From JBBQVS01 sp038211295 (GTDB taxonomy: Bacteria > Chloroflexota > Ktedonobacteria > Ktedonobacterales > Ktedonobacteraceae), in NCBI GenBank assembly GCA_038211295.1, contig JBBQVS010000003.1, positions 61,641 through 125,640 on the forward strand: DNA of 64,000 nt, given 5' to 3'. Both the position numbers and the translations under genes were made by a program. Under the pieces are notes generated by a model. It did no database searches. It saw only the letters and a program-made list of their open reading frames with translations, and was not told the DNA's origin. Position 1 is the stretch's first letter. Every line of letters starts with the position of its first letter. This document shows, one piece after another, positions 25,821 to 34,567 of this stretch.

Positions 25821-26189
25821 TCAACTCACATACCTTTCCGCCATTTCCATTACATCTTCGTAGGAGAAGGGTTTGCTCATGGTGCCGTCCGCTTTCAGAG
25901 CTTTTGCCTGCCCCAATCGTTCGGCGGCGGACATAATCACGATGCGGTGACGGGCGCGTACCTGCGGTTGGGCGTTGAGTTGCTCGCACAGTTCCTCGCC
26001 GGTCATGACGGGCATCATCAGGTCTAGAAAGACAAGATAGCTCTCGTTACCATTCAAGAGTGTAAACGCATCGCGTCCATTGCGAGCGGTAGTGACGGTG
26101 TAGCCTTCAAGCAAGTCTACCATCATGTCACGTATTAACGGGTCGTCGTCTACGACAAGTATTTTAGCGGGTCGAGAATTCGCGTTCAT
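25821..26189 (-). CDS. Single-domain response regulator
   Basis: Receiver-only protein of 122 residues. Acidic triplet Asp14-16 (VVDDDP), phospho-acceptor Asp56 in LVFLDLMMP, Lys106 in MSKPF. No output domain, so it probably passes phosphate on or controls a partner by contact. Start ATG 26189 (MNANSRPAKILVV) has AGAGGA 5 bases upstream and overlaps the last 26 bases of the kinase gene in another frame, so the two are translationally linked. Partner: the GAF kinase immediately upstream. Confidence 0.88.
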   Translation of the reverse strand: MNANSRPAKILVVDDDPLIRDMMVDLLEGYTVTTARNGRDAFTLLNGNESYLVFLDLMMPVMTGEELCEQLNAQPQVRARHRIVIMSAAERLGQAKALKADGTMSKPFSYEDVMEMAERYVS

Positions 26190-28917
26190 CCGGTTCCTCT
26201 GCTGCAATCGGTGCCTCTGTCTGTGGAAGATAGAAGCTAAATATTGACCCTTCGTTAATGACGCTGCTCTCAAGCCATAACTTGCCATTCATCGCTTCGA
26301 TATAACGGCGGCAGATAAAGAGGCCCAGACCAGAACCGCGTACAGGAGTCGTCAATGAACTCAATGCACGTACAAACTTTTCAAAGATTTTGCGCTGCTC
26401 CTGTGGAACGATACCCTGCCCCTGATCGATGACGCGCACAAGAATAACCCGTTGGTTCTCCTGCTCGTCGCCCGTCGCCTGCCCCTCTGAAAGTAGCTCT
26501 CGTACTTCTTTGTAGAGCAGCGCGGAGGCCGTTACCCGAATACTGGTCTCTGGCAACGAATATTTTGCGGCGTTGTCGAGCAGGTTTGTGACGACCTGCC
26601 GAATGCGGAGCGGGTCGCCCACCATGTAAAGATCGTCTTGAATATCGGCGACAATACGTTGCTCTATGTTGATGCTCAACATGCTCGCGGCGACCTCGAT
26701 AGCTTTTTTCACCTGCACCGGCCCCGTCTGCAACTCTAGTTTGCTATCGACGGTGCCAATCTTGGTGGCCTCGGTCATGTTCGCCATGATGTCATTGAGC
26801 TGTTGCGCGGCACTCGCGATTTTTGTGGCGTACCGTGTGACCTGCAGTGGCGTGAGTGGCGCGGCGCGGGACGTTTGTTTTCGCAGAAGCGTCGAGTAGC
26901 CAGTGATCGCGCTAAGTGGCGTGCGTAGCTCGTGCGAGGCGGTCATCATAAACTCGTCTTTCATCTTATCGAGATGTTGCAGTTCCGCATACGCCTGTCC
27001 ACGCTCGTTGAAAAGCTGCGCGTTCCGAATCACATTGATCGCCTGTGAACTCATCGCGAGCAGCGTGGCGATCTCTTTTGGCTTGAAGCGGCGCACCTCG
27101 TTTGGCGTCGAAACGGCAATTACGCCGATGAGTTCGTCCTCGTAATACAGCGGCACCATCAGCAATTGCAGAATGTTCGTCTCGCGCAAAAAGATCGCGC
27201 CACCCTCGCTACTGTCTTGCGCTAATTCTTCTACCATCTCTTGATCGAGCGTACAAAATGAGCCACTTGTGAGTTGTTCGGTCAGCAACCGCTCGAATGG
27301 CAGCGAGATCTGCTCGATAAGTTCCGCGTGGGCGTTTTTATTTTCGCCTATAAGTGAAAGCGTGTCGCTACCGTCATCATAGCTGCTATTCGCGCTCGTG
27401 GGTGTGAACAACGCTTTGGCGACGAGTCGCGTTTTGTCGGGCGAGGGTTGAAAGAAAACGCATATCTCCACATCGAGAATAGCCCCTACCGCCCTGACAA
27501 GATTGTCGAGGAGTTCGATGAGATTCAGGCCGGAGCTAATCGACTGCAACGCGCTATTCAGGCCCGCCAGTTGTGATTCGCGCTGGCCGGCTTCCGAGAG
27601 CAATACACGGTCACGTTCGTACAATTTTGTGTTCTCGATACCTACGGTGGTGATCTGTACCATAGTTTCCAGCACCTGTACCTCTTCTGGTCGGTACGCG
27701 TGCGGACGTTTGCTAGTCAGGCAAAAAGCACCGATGGCCCGTCCTGACATTTTCATGGGCAAGAGCAAAAACGATTGCGCGTTTCGCTGATCGCCCCACA
27801 AGCCCGTCAAAAGTTCTTTATAGTCAGCGGCGTATTCTGGGTCGCTCGCGGGCGAAAAGATAAGAGTATGTCCGCGAGCAAAGGTCACGTCCCACCATAC
27901 AGGACGTTTGTCAGGCGTAGAAATACTGGCTTCGTCGGCGAGACCATCGAGCTGTTCGCCGTTTTTTAGCGCGAGCACATCGTAAATTTTGTTGGTATCG
28001 CGGTCATACAGCGTAAAGAGGAGCGACGAGATATTTACAATTTGTGATGCATACGTGTAGAGGGTGATGGCAAGCTTCGAGGGTCGCACATCCGAAGGAA
28101 AAACGGTGCTGAGTTCCTGAATGCGTTTCAGGTATTCGCTTGTACGCCTCTGCGCTCGTTGTAACTTGTCGTTTTGCAGGTACAGCGCGATGCGTTCGGT
28201 ATACTGCAACGCCTCCGAGCGCTGTTTGAGTTGAAAGGGTGTAACCACACCAGAAATAATCTGATACAGTACGATTACGCCCAGTGTGAGTGGATGACGT
28301 CCGCGATTTCGCATGTCCTCGACCAGCGTTGACTCTTGAATGGGTACGACCAGGTAAGAGGTCGGCAGGATATCGGTGATGAAGGGAAACGGGCCACCGT
28401 AGAAGAAACGCGCGACGTATTCATCCTGACGGATGATTGACGCCTCGTTTGTGGCCCATGCGCTCCCAATCAGATCGTTTCCCATGGTGTAGGTTGTGCC
28501 AACCGCGAAAAGTCCGCTTTGCTCTGCGGCTATCTCGTCTAATTCTTCCGGTGGGGTCAGGGACGGCAGAGGCTGCGCTAAGAGAGGCGACATCTGATGA
28601 ATAGGCTGAGATAAAGGGCCAGTAGTGGGAGCGGGTGTGTCGTCACCCAGATGCACGGTGCGTCGTGAGCGAAGACCGCCCAATCCTTTATGCGTATGTG
28701 GAGCACCTGTTGTGTGGGTAGTGACCATGTTTGAAGCTGAACGCACGCGCACATGCAAACGCACGCGCATCTGCTGGCTCGCTTCATCGAAGAGCGCGAT
28801 ACACGCCCCCTGTGCAGTAAATTGTGTCATCATGTGTTTTAGTAAATATTTGAGCAATGCGGTGGGATACGCGTCATCTATATAAAACTGGGGACCATCC
28901 CAGGTAGAGGCAGACAT
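26164..28917 (-). CDS. Multi-GAF sensor histidine kinase
   Basis: Soluble kinase of 917 residues. Three GAF-like regions: residues about 25-220 with a hydrophilic insert, about 265-430 (VNISSLLFTLYDRDTNKIY, then GRAIGAFCLTSK), and about 455-650 (YYEDELIGVIAVST). HisKA with His662 in MTASHELRTPLSAITGYSTLL; HATPase motifs VVTNLLDNAAKYS, VIDQGQGIV and GSGLGLFICRRYIEA. No membrane segment. ATG 28917 has AAGGAG 6 bases upstream. Signals through the receiver protein encoded by the overlapping next gene. The ligand of the GAF domains is unknown. Confidence 0.9.
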   Translation of the reverse strand: MSASTWDGPQFYIDDAYPTALLKYLLKHMMTQFTAQGACIALFDEASQQMRVRLHVRVRSASNMVTTHTTGAPHTHKGLGGLRSRRTVHLGDDTPAPTTGPLSQPIHQMSPLLAQPLPSLTPPEELDEIAAEQSGLFAVGTTYTMGNDLIGSAWATNEASIIRQDEYVARFFYGGPFPFITDILPTSYLVVPIQESTLVEDMRNRGRHPLTLGVIVLYQIISGVVTPFQLKQRSEALQYTERIALYLQNDKLQRAQRRTSEYLKRIQELSTVFPSDVRPSKLAITLYTYASQIVNISSLLFTLYDRDTNKIYDVLALKNGEQLDGLADEASISTPDKRPVWWDVTFARGHTLIFSPASDPEYAADYKELLTGLWGDQRNAQSFLLLPMKMSGRAIGAFCLTSKRPHAYRPEEVQVLETMVQITTVGIENTKLYERDRVLLSEAGQRESQLAGLNSALQSISSGLNLIELLDNLVRAVGAILDVEICVFFQPSPDKTRLVAKALFTPTSANSSYDDGSDTLSLIGENKNAHAELIEQISLPFERLLTEQLTSGSFCTLDQEMVEELAQDSSEGGAIFLRETNILQLLMVPLYYEDELIGVIAVSTPNEVRRFKPKEIATLLAMSSQAINVIRNAQLFNERGQAYAELQHLDKMKDEFMMTASHELRTPLSAITGYSTLLRKQTSRAAPLTPLQVTRYATKIASAAQQLNDIMANMTEATKIGTVDSKLELQTGPVQVKKAIEVAASMLSINIEQRIVADIQDDLYMVGDPLRIRQVVTNLLDNAAKYSLPETSIRVTASALLYKEVRELLSEGQATGDEQENQRVILVRVIDQGQGIVPQEQRKIFEKFVRALSSLTTPVRGSGLGLFICRRYIEAMNGKLWLESSVINEGSIFSFYLPQTEAPIAAEEPDEREFSTR

Positions 28918-29049
28918 GGGTCGCTCCTTACATTTCTAGCCGAAAGTACCAGGAAGCGCGATCAGATCGCTGGTTGCGAATTTCTTTGTAGTATTCCTAT
29001 TATCACGACAGTTGTATACACTACAGCATATCATAGGTTACACACATAT

Positions 29050-29877
29050 TCAACCATCCTTGCGTCCCGTCGCTGAGAGTAAATAGCCAAAACAGCAAGC
29101 ATCCGGGCGTTGCAAGTCTTCCGCCGCTTCCTCCAGCAACGCGTCATACGTGGCGGATGCCAGGGCATTCTTACAACAAACAATCGGCTTGACATTTCGC
29201 AGGGCAAGAAATACCTCGTCAAGAAACGCTTTTGCCCCAAGTGTGTTATAGCTGCCAAAATCAACAGCATGAACGGTGTAGGAAACATCAAGCAGGTACT
29301 CGTTCAGTAGCAGCTCGTAGAGGCGCGTAGCGATGCCTACAGAAGATGGGTAAGCACTCTGTACCATCTGTAAAAAGAGCCGAATTACGCGATCAAAGGC
29401 CAGGCTAGAGGTCGCGCTCTGCTCGAACTCCACAAGATTGAGCCACCCACCGGGACGAAGAGTACGTAGTAGTTCCGTGAGAGCCTCTGCCCGTTGCGGC
29501 ATATAGAGAAATCTCGCACTTCGGGCGTGAATAAAGTCGAATGTACGCGTTTTGAAAGGCAGGGAAGTCGTCGCGTCATGATACAGAAAGGCTACGTTAC
29601 TCATTCCGTGAAAGCGTGCGTAGCGTGTCGCCTCATTCACAATATGCTCATCTGCGTCGATGCCCGTGATGTGAATACGCGGATATTTGCGGGCAAGGTC
29701 TAGCACCCACCCCCCCTCGCTGCACCCGACATCCAGTACACGCTGCACCTCTTGCATACTCACTGTATTGGGAACAAGTCCCCCCTGAATCGCGGTAAAG
29801 TACCGATGCGATGCGATACGAGAGCATGGGTTCTTCTCGTTTCTTTCTTCCTGCAAGCGTTCCTGCTCGTTTATCAT
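29050..29877 (-). CDS. Class I methyltransferase, array member 4
   Basis: 275 residues, last of four tandem paralogues. Motif I is VLDVGCSEGGWVLDLA; motif II ITGIDADEHIV; RPGGWLNLVEFE marks motif III. A shared C-terminal domain of about 100 residues follows (VSYTVHAVDFGSYN ... LEEAAEDLQRPD). Start ATG 29877 (MINEQERLQ) with GAAAGG upstream; it begins 5 bases after the previous stop. Ubiquinone/menaquinone-biosynthesis-like or natural-product O-methyltransferase fold; substrate unknown. Confidence 0.85.
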   Translation of the reverse strand: MINEQERLQEERNEKNPCSRIASHRYFTAIQGGLVPNTVSMQEVQRVLDVGCSEGGWVLDLARKYPRIHITGIDADEHIVNEATRYARFHGMSNVAFLYHDATTSLPFKTRTFDFIHARSARFLYMPQRAEALTELLRTLRPGGWLNLVEFEQSATSSLAFDRVIRLFLQMVQSAYPSSVGIATRLYELLLNEYLLDVSYTVHAVDFGSYNTLGAKAFLDEVFLALRNVKPIVCCKNALASATYDALLEEAAEDLQRPDACCFGYLLSATGRKDG

Positions 29878-29882
29878 AACTA

Positions 29883-30704
29883 CTACCTTTCCTCTACTTT
29901 CCTGCCCACGACGGAGACAAGCATTCCTGTCGCGCAATACTTGAGTCGAACCACGTCCTGCCGTATGGTCATGACGACACGCTCGATCTCCTCCTGTGAT
30001 ACTACCCCTGACTCGACAAGGTACGTTCCGATGCGCTTGTCCTCTGCCAGAACCGCCAGAATATAGTCTTTGCCGGCACTTCCACTCTGGTTGCCCACAT
30101 CTACGGCGTGTAATGTATACGCGACTTCGGCGTAGCCGGCCTCTTTGAGGAAGCGCGGGAACAATAAAGCTGAAGTCAAAGCGGTGCTCTCGGACGAAAA
30201 AACGCGTTGTGTCTTGACATGTGCTTCGTGCAAATACCGCATAAAGGTATTGAGTGCCACGCTCGATGTGGGGCCAAGCTCAAAGTCAAGAAAGTGTATC
30301 CAACCATCAGGCCGTAGTACACGCGTGATTTCCCGCAAGACACGCGGCCACTTTTGTGGCGTGATTGCCGCACTTGGCCGTTGAATATGCACAAAGTCAA
30401 AGCTGTTAGCACCATAGGGCAACTGCTCGTAGTGTTGCAGTCCCTCAAAGACAACGCTGGTCGCGTGTGAAAGGTGAGCATCTTCGCGTGCAATCCGTAT
30501 CAGTTCTGGTTTCAGGTCTACGCCAACACAGCATATATGTGGATAGGCTTGAGCGACCTCAATGAGCCATGAGCCAGGCCCACACGAAAGATCGAGGACG
30601 CGTGAGATTGCTTCGGGTGGTAGCGTATCAGGAAAAAGTGCCCCTAGCTCACGAAAAAAGAGTCGATGTTGAAAACGCAGACTCTCGGCCTCGCCAGTCG
30701 CCAT
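29883..30704 (-). CDS. Class I methyltransferase, array member 3
   Basis: 273 residues. Motif I VLDLSCGPGSWLIEVA, motif II CVGVDLKPELI, motif III RPDGWIHFLDFELGPTSS, and the shared C-terminal domain (VAYTLHAVDVGNQSGS). Its ATG shares a base with the TGA of array member 2 (TGATG), and GGGGGGAG lies 6 bases upstream. Last residues VVGRKVEER. Substrate unknown; most like member 4 in layout. Confidence 0.85.
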   Translation of the reverse strand: MATGEAESLRFQHRLFFRELGALFPDTLPPEAISRVLDLSCGPGSWLIEVAQAYPHICCVGVDLKPELIRIAREDAHLSHATSVVFEGLQHYEQLPYGANSFDFVHIQRPSAAITPQKWPRVLREITRVLRPDGWIHFLDFELGPTSSVALNTFMRYLHEAHVKTQRVFSSESTALTSALLFPRFLKEAGYAEVAYTLHAVDVGNQSGSAGKDYILAVLAEDKRIGTYLVESGVVSQEEIERVVMTIRQDVVRLKYCATGMLVSVVGRKVEER

Positions 30705-31588
30705 CAGTCGCTCCCCCCACCATAACGCCCATACGCGGACACGAGCAAAGCCCAACCGCAGAGGGTCGGCGACTGCAATTCGACATCGGCCTCTTTGACC
30801 AGTTGGTCAAATTCCGCGCTCGCAAGCACCCCCTGCTGCACAATGAGCGGCTTGACAATAAACGCGTGACGCACAATTTCTGTTAAAAAGAGATGCGCGG
30901 TACTTCCGCCAAGAACTCCCAGGTCTATCGTGAACAGATCGTAGTTGACCTCATACAGTCCGACATTCTGAAGCAGCGCATACAGTTTCTGTATGACTCC
31001 AAGTGTGTGACCCGTCCTATCAAGCGTGCGACCCAGTTTCGCGCGTGCCTGTAGTACCGCTCTGTGAATAGTCAGTATCGCTGGACTGGATATCTCGCAT
31101 AACTCCAACTCCACAACGTTCAGCCAACCGTTGGGTCGTAGCACTCGTACACACTCATCAATCATAGTGGGCCACGCCTGCGGTGAGAGATGTCGAGCGA
31201 AATGTTGCATATGGATAAAATCGATACACGAGTCAGGAACGGGCAGACTCTGTAAAAACTCCATGTGGCGTAGTTCGATCTGACGCAGACTACTGGTGTT
31301 GCGGCGTCTCTTCGCGTGTTGTAACGCCTCTTCACTGGCATCGATGCCATAAACGCGAAGTTTAGGGTTGCGTTTCGCGAGATCGAAAATCCACGCGCCC
31401 GCTCCACATCCCACGTCTAACACGCTCTCCATTGTGTTTACGGGAATGTGTTCTGGATACAAAAGCCCACCCTGTACCTGAAGTAAATACTGGTGCAGCA
31501 ACGCGTTAAGATTTATTGCATTGCCGCGCCCAGCTTGAATAGAGCTTGTAACAGGCAATGTTTGGGGTACATATGGTGGATGGCTCAT
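30704..31588 (-). CDS. Class I methyltransferase, array member 2
   Basis: 294 residues, the longest of the four owing to a Pro/Ser/Gln-rich N-terminal extension of about 25 residues (MSHPPYVPQTLPVTSSIQ). Motif I VLDVGCGAGAWIFDLA is the most canonical in the array; motif II VYGIDASEEAL; motif III RPNGWLNVVELE. The C-terminal domain is shared but ends in a Gly-rich tail (GRYGGGSD). ATG 31588 has AAAGGA 6 bases upstream; the open frame extends to 31669 over the end of member 1. Confidence 0.85.
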   Translation of the reverse strand: MSHPPYVPQTLPVTSSIQAGRGNAINLNALLHQYLLQVQGGLLYPEHIPVNTMESVLDVGCGAGAWIFDLAKRNPKLRVYGIDASEEALQHAKRRRNTSSLRQIELRHMEFLQSLPVPDSCIDFIHMQHFARHLSPQAWPTMIDECVRVLRPNGWLNVVELELCEISSPAILTIHRAVLQARAKLGRTLDRTGHTLGVIQKLYALLQNVGLYEVNYDLFTIDLGVLGGSTAHLFLTEIVRHAFIVKPLIVQQGVLASAEFDQLVKEADVELQSPTLCGWALLVSAYGRYGGGSD

Positions 31589-31623
31589 AAGAAATCCTTT
31601 GAGTTTGTCTGATTGACGACGCA

Positions 31624-32454
31624 CTACGGGGCATACGCGGTTACTGAAAGCAACGCTCCAGTTGTGCAATAATCTTCACAAGCAGCATCTTGTTGTTTTT
31701 GTAGAAGCAAAGCATCAAATTCTTCGCTTCCAATCAAGTTGTATTCAAGAAAGACAGCTTTATTTTTTTCCGCGATGCCCGCAAGCAACTGACAACTGGC
31801 GCGTCCACCAGGATTATTCGCCCCGCCAAAATCCACAGGGTACATTGTGTAGGAGACGTTTGCAAAGCCAGCGTCACGCAAGAGGCGAAACAGGTGAACG
31901 CCAGAGGTGGCTGTTCCGGGTCGCTCAGAAAAACTATAGCCCAGCTTACTTTGTAGACTGTCAAACAGCAGAAGTAAACGCTGATATGCCTCGCTTGACG
32001 TTGGGCCAATCGAGAGACTTGTAATTGTGATCGCCGCCCCGGACTTCATCACGCGCCTGCATTCCTTCAAAAAGAGAGGCCACTCGTCAGGCCGAAACAT
32101 CGGCGCGAGTTGCAAGGAATGGACAAAATCAAAGGTCGCATCCCCAAGTGACAGGCGTTTCAGTGAACGCGCTTCGTAAAAACGCACACGCTTTAGCCCG
32201 CAAACCTCCGCGTTACGCCGCGCGATATTGATAAATAGCGCGTCGCTATCCAACCCCGTTACGCTCAGGTTGGGGTACGATAACGCCATATCCATCGCCC
32301 ACGCACCGACGCGGCAATTCAAGTCAAGCACTTGCTTGAGCTTGTTAGGCAGAATGGTCGGCTGTAGCAGCCCGCGTTGTGCGTGTGTAAAGTGATGATG
32401 CAGCACCTGTTCCAGAACAGCAGCACGTGCGCTCTCTTGTGTACTGTCTCTCAT
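31624..32454 (-). CDS. Class I methyltransferase, array member 1 (degenerate motif I)
   Basis: 276 residues, first gene of the array. Motif I reads VLDLNCRVGAWAMDMA, with Arg-Val where GxG glycines are normal, so SAM binding may be weaker or lost. Motif II VTGLDSDALFI; post-motif KSGAAITITSLSIGPTSS; C-terminal domain VSYTMYPVDFGGAN. It may be a regulatory or scaffold subunit for its paralogues. ATG 32454 has GGGGGA 6 bases upstream. It lies 64 bases after the LuxR-type regulator gene on the same strand. Confidence 0.82.
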   Translation of the reverse strand: MRDSTQESARAAVLEQVLHHHFTHAQRGLLQPTILPNKLKQVLDLNCRVGAWAMDMALSYPNLSVTGLDSDALFINIARRNAEVCGLKRVRFYEARSLKRLSLGDATFDFVHSLQLAPMFRPDEWPLFLKECRRVMKSGAAITITSLSIGPTSSEAYQRLLLLFDSLQSKLGYSFSERPGTATSGVHLFRLLRDAGFANVSYTMYPVDFGGANNPGGRASCQLLAGIAEKNKAVFLEYNLIGSEEFDALLLQKQQDAACEDYCTTGALLSVTAYAP

Positions 32455-32518
32455 CGCGTTCCCCCATCAAAATCTGTAAGTTGTCTTTCGGGAAGAATAC
32501 GCAATATCGGCTTAGAAG

Positions 32519-33172
32519 TCAAGCATGGAGCGTAATTATACCTTTTTGGGCGGCGAGTGAGACGGCTTCAGTCCTATTCGTAGCACCCAACTTCCCCATA
32601 ATTGAACTGACATGAAATTTCGCGGTTCGCTCACTGATGACCAGGGTACTCGCGATCTCTTTGTTGGGCATTCCCTGTGCGAGCAGGCGCAGTACTTCTA
32701 GCTCACGTTCGGTCAGCACCTCGACGGGCAAGGTGGCTTGCGTCTCGGCGTGGCGCGATAGTTTTGATGCCACAAGCGGTTGCAGGAGCGAACCGCCCTC
32801 AAACGTTGTGCGAACCGCCGCGAAAATAGCCTCGCGCGGCGCACCTTTCAAGAGGTAGCCATTCGCGCCCATTCGCAGGGCGTGGATGATGCGCTCGTCG
32901 TTGTCAAAGGCCGTAAACACAATGATGCGTGGCAGTACCAGGGTATCGCTTGCGGCCCCGTTGCGGAGCAAGCGCGTAACTTCTACTCCATCAAGCAGGG
33001 GCATTTCAAGGTCGAGCAGCAGAATGTGCGGCGTCCATTGCGCGACAAAGCGAATCGCTTCATCCCCGTTCGCAGCTTCCGCGACCACCACAAAATCGCT
33101 TTGCGTTTCCAACACAGCGCGTAAGCCCTCGCGCACAATCGGATGGTCGTCCGCTAGCACAATTCGTATCAT
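32519..33172 (-). CDS. NarL/LuxR-type response regulator
   Basis: 217 residues. Receiver with Asp8-Asp9 (LADDHP), phospho-acceptor Asp54 in LLLDLEMP, Thr and KGAP loop; C-terminal LuxR-type helix-turn-helix: LTERELEVLRLLAQGMPNKEIA ... RTAKFHVSSIMGKLG. Its ATG overlaps the TGA of the kinase gene upstream (ATGA), a classic kinase-regulator pair. It is followed on the same strand by the four methyltransferase genes, which it may control; inference. Confidence 0.93.
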   Translation of the reverse strand: MIRIVLADDHPIVREGLRAVLETQSDFVVVAEAANGDEAIRFVAQWTPHILLLDLEMPLLDGVEVTRLLRNGAASDTLVLPRIIVFTAFDNDERIIHALRMGANGYLLKGAPREAIFAAVRTTFEGGSLLQPLVASKLSRHAETQATLPVEVLTERELEVLRLLAQGMPNKEIASTLVISERTAKFHVSSIMGKLGATNRTEAVSLAAQKGIITLHA

Positions 33173-34422
33173 GATGTATGCCCTCGCCTTTCGCCGACAG
33201 GAAGAGAGACTTCGATGCGTGTACCAGAGCCGGCGGTACTCTCAATCAGCATCCACCCACCAAGCAGATTCACGCGTTCGCTCATGCCCAGCAGACCGAA
33301 ATGATTGCGCGACACCGCGTTCGGATCAAAGCCACCGCCATCGTCTTGAATAACCAGTTGCAGTAGCGCGTTCCCCGCCGCTTCGATAAAGCGCAGCGTG
33401 ACCTCGCCATGACGGGCGGCGGCGTGCTTGCGAATGTTTGTCAGAGCCTCCTGCGCCACGCGATACAGGCCAGCTTCGAGACGGGCAGGCAATACCGGAA
33501 AATCTTCTTCAGGAACACACTTATATCGCAATGGGAGCATTGGCGTTGTATAGCTCGCGACCAGTAGCGCGAGTGCTTCTGGGAGTGTGTGTTCTTGCAG
33601 GGGAGCCGCCCGCAAGTCCATCACAGAGCGGCGTGCCTCGTCGAGGTTGGCGCGGGCAAGCGAAAGCGCACGCTGTATCGCCTCATGTGCGCGTTGCGGA
33701 CGCGACTCCGCCAGCGCGTCCGCTGCCTCCAGTTGCAGAGTGATCGCGGCGAGTCCCTGGGCCAGCGTATCGTGAATGTCACGCGCCAAGCGGTTGCGCT
33801 CCTCTATGGTCGCGAGCCGTGTAGCCGCTCGTGTGTGGTCTGAGGAGAGTCGCGCGCGCTGTATCGCTAGCCCGATCTGGTCGCTAATGATGTGCAACAA
33901 TTGAAGTTCCTGAGGTTGCAGGCCACGCCAATCTTCGCTAGCAACATTCAACACACCGAGCGGCGTATTTCCCGCGTAAATGGGAATGCTGGCATGAAAC
34001 CGCAGGCCGAGCGACGAGGGGTCGCTGTCACGTTCGGCGTTTTTGAGTCGGCTACAGCGCAACACATCGATATTCGCGGCCCCTTCCAGCGTTCCGTTGA
34101 GAAACGTATCGAGGCACAGACAATCACCGCTCATACGCTCGTGATGATGCGCAAGGTAGGGGGGTAATGAACGCGAGGCAGCGAGATACGGCACCCCTTG
34201 CTCATCGAGCAACCAGACCCACCCCGTTTGCAGGTGAAGCAATTCCGTTACACGCGCCAGTACCTCCTGCAACGCCTCGCGCACATCAATCTGATGATTG
34301 AGATAGCCCGCGATGGCATAGAGTACCGCGAGGTCAGGATTACCCCGTAGTAATTCTGTTGCTTCCTGGCGCACAGGTTGGATGTTTTGCGCGGTTTCTC
34401 TACTGTCTGGTTGTGTCTGCAT
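33169..34422 (-). CDS. GAF-domain NarX-type histidine kinase
   Basis: 417 residues, soluble. GAF domain about 46-190 (VTELLHLQTGWVWLLDEQG ... LGVLNVASEDWRGL) with cysteines Cys101, Cys103 and Cys123 that could bind a cofactor. HisKA_3 with His217 in ERNRLARDIHDTLAQGLAAI; HATPase: EALTNIRKHAAARH, IQDDGGGFD, GLLGMSERVNLLGG. ATG 34422. Divergent from purL. GAF-HisKA_3 kinases of this layout can sense oxygen or redox through haem or Fe-S; that is only a possibility here. Confidence 0.92.
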   Translation of the reverse strand: MQTQPDSRETAQNIQPVRQEATELLRGNPDLAVLYAIAGYLNHQIDVREALQEVLARVTELLHLQTGWVWLLDEQGVPYLAASRSLPPYLAHHHERMSGDCLCLDTFLNGTLEGAANIDVLRCSRLKNAERDSDPSSLGLRFHASIPIYAGNTPLGVLNVASEDWRGLQPQELQLLHIISDQIGLAIQRARLSSDHTRAATRLATIEERNRLARDIHDTLAQGLAAITLQLEAADALAESRPQRAHEAIQRALSLARANLDEARRSVMDLRAAPLQEHTLPEALALLVASYTTPMLPLRYKCVPEEDFPVLPARLEAGLYRVAQEALTNIRKHAAARHGEVTLRFIEAAGNALLQLVIQDDGGGFDPNAVSRNHFGLLGMSERVNLLGGWMLIESTAGSGTRIEVSLPVGERRGHTS

Positions 34423-34457
34423 ATTATAAATATAGCATATCTGTGGCGCATGGGAAT

Positions 34458-34487
34458 TTGCTACATCCCGTGTACAGGTGTTACAAT
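34458..34487 (+). promoter_or_regulatory. Promoter for purine operon
   Basis: TTGCTA (34458-34463), 18-base spacer, TACAAT (34482-34487), about 80 bases before the purL start. No PurR box or purine riboswitch fold was recognised in the leader. Confidence 0.55.
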
Positions 34488-34567
34488 GGACTCGTCCCAG
34501 TAGATACCACTGTCAAACAGTAGCATTCAGCTTGCTATTTTGCCATAGCTAACTCAGGAATAGGAAC

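Noticed and set aside
31624..32454. Array member 1 as a pseudogene
   Set aside because: Motif I is degenerate but the frame is intact, the ribosome site is strong and all other blocks are conserved; a non-catalytic partner is more likely.
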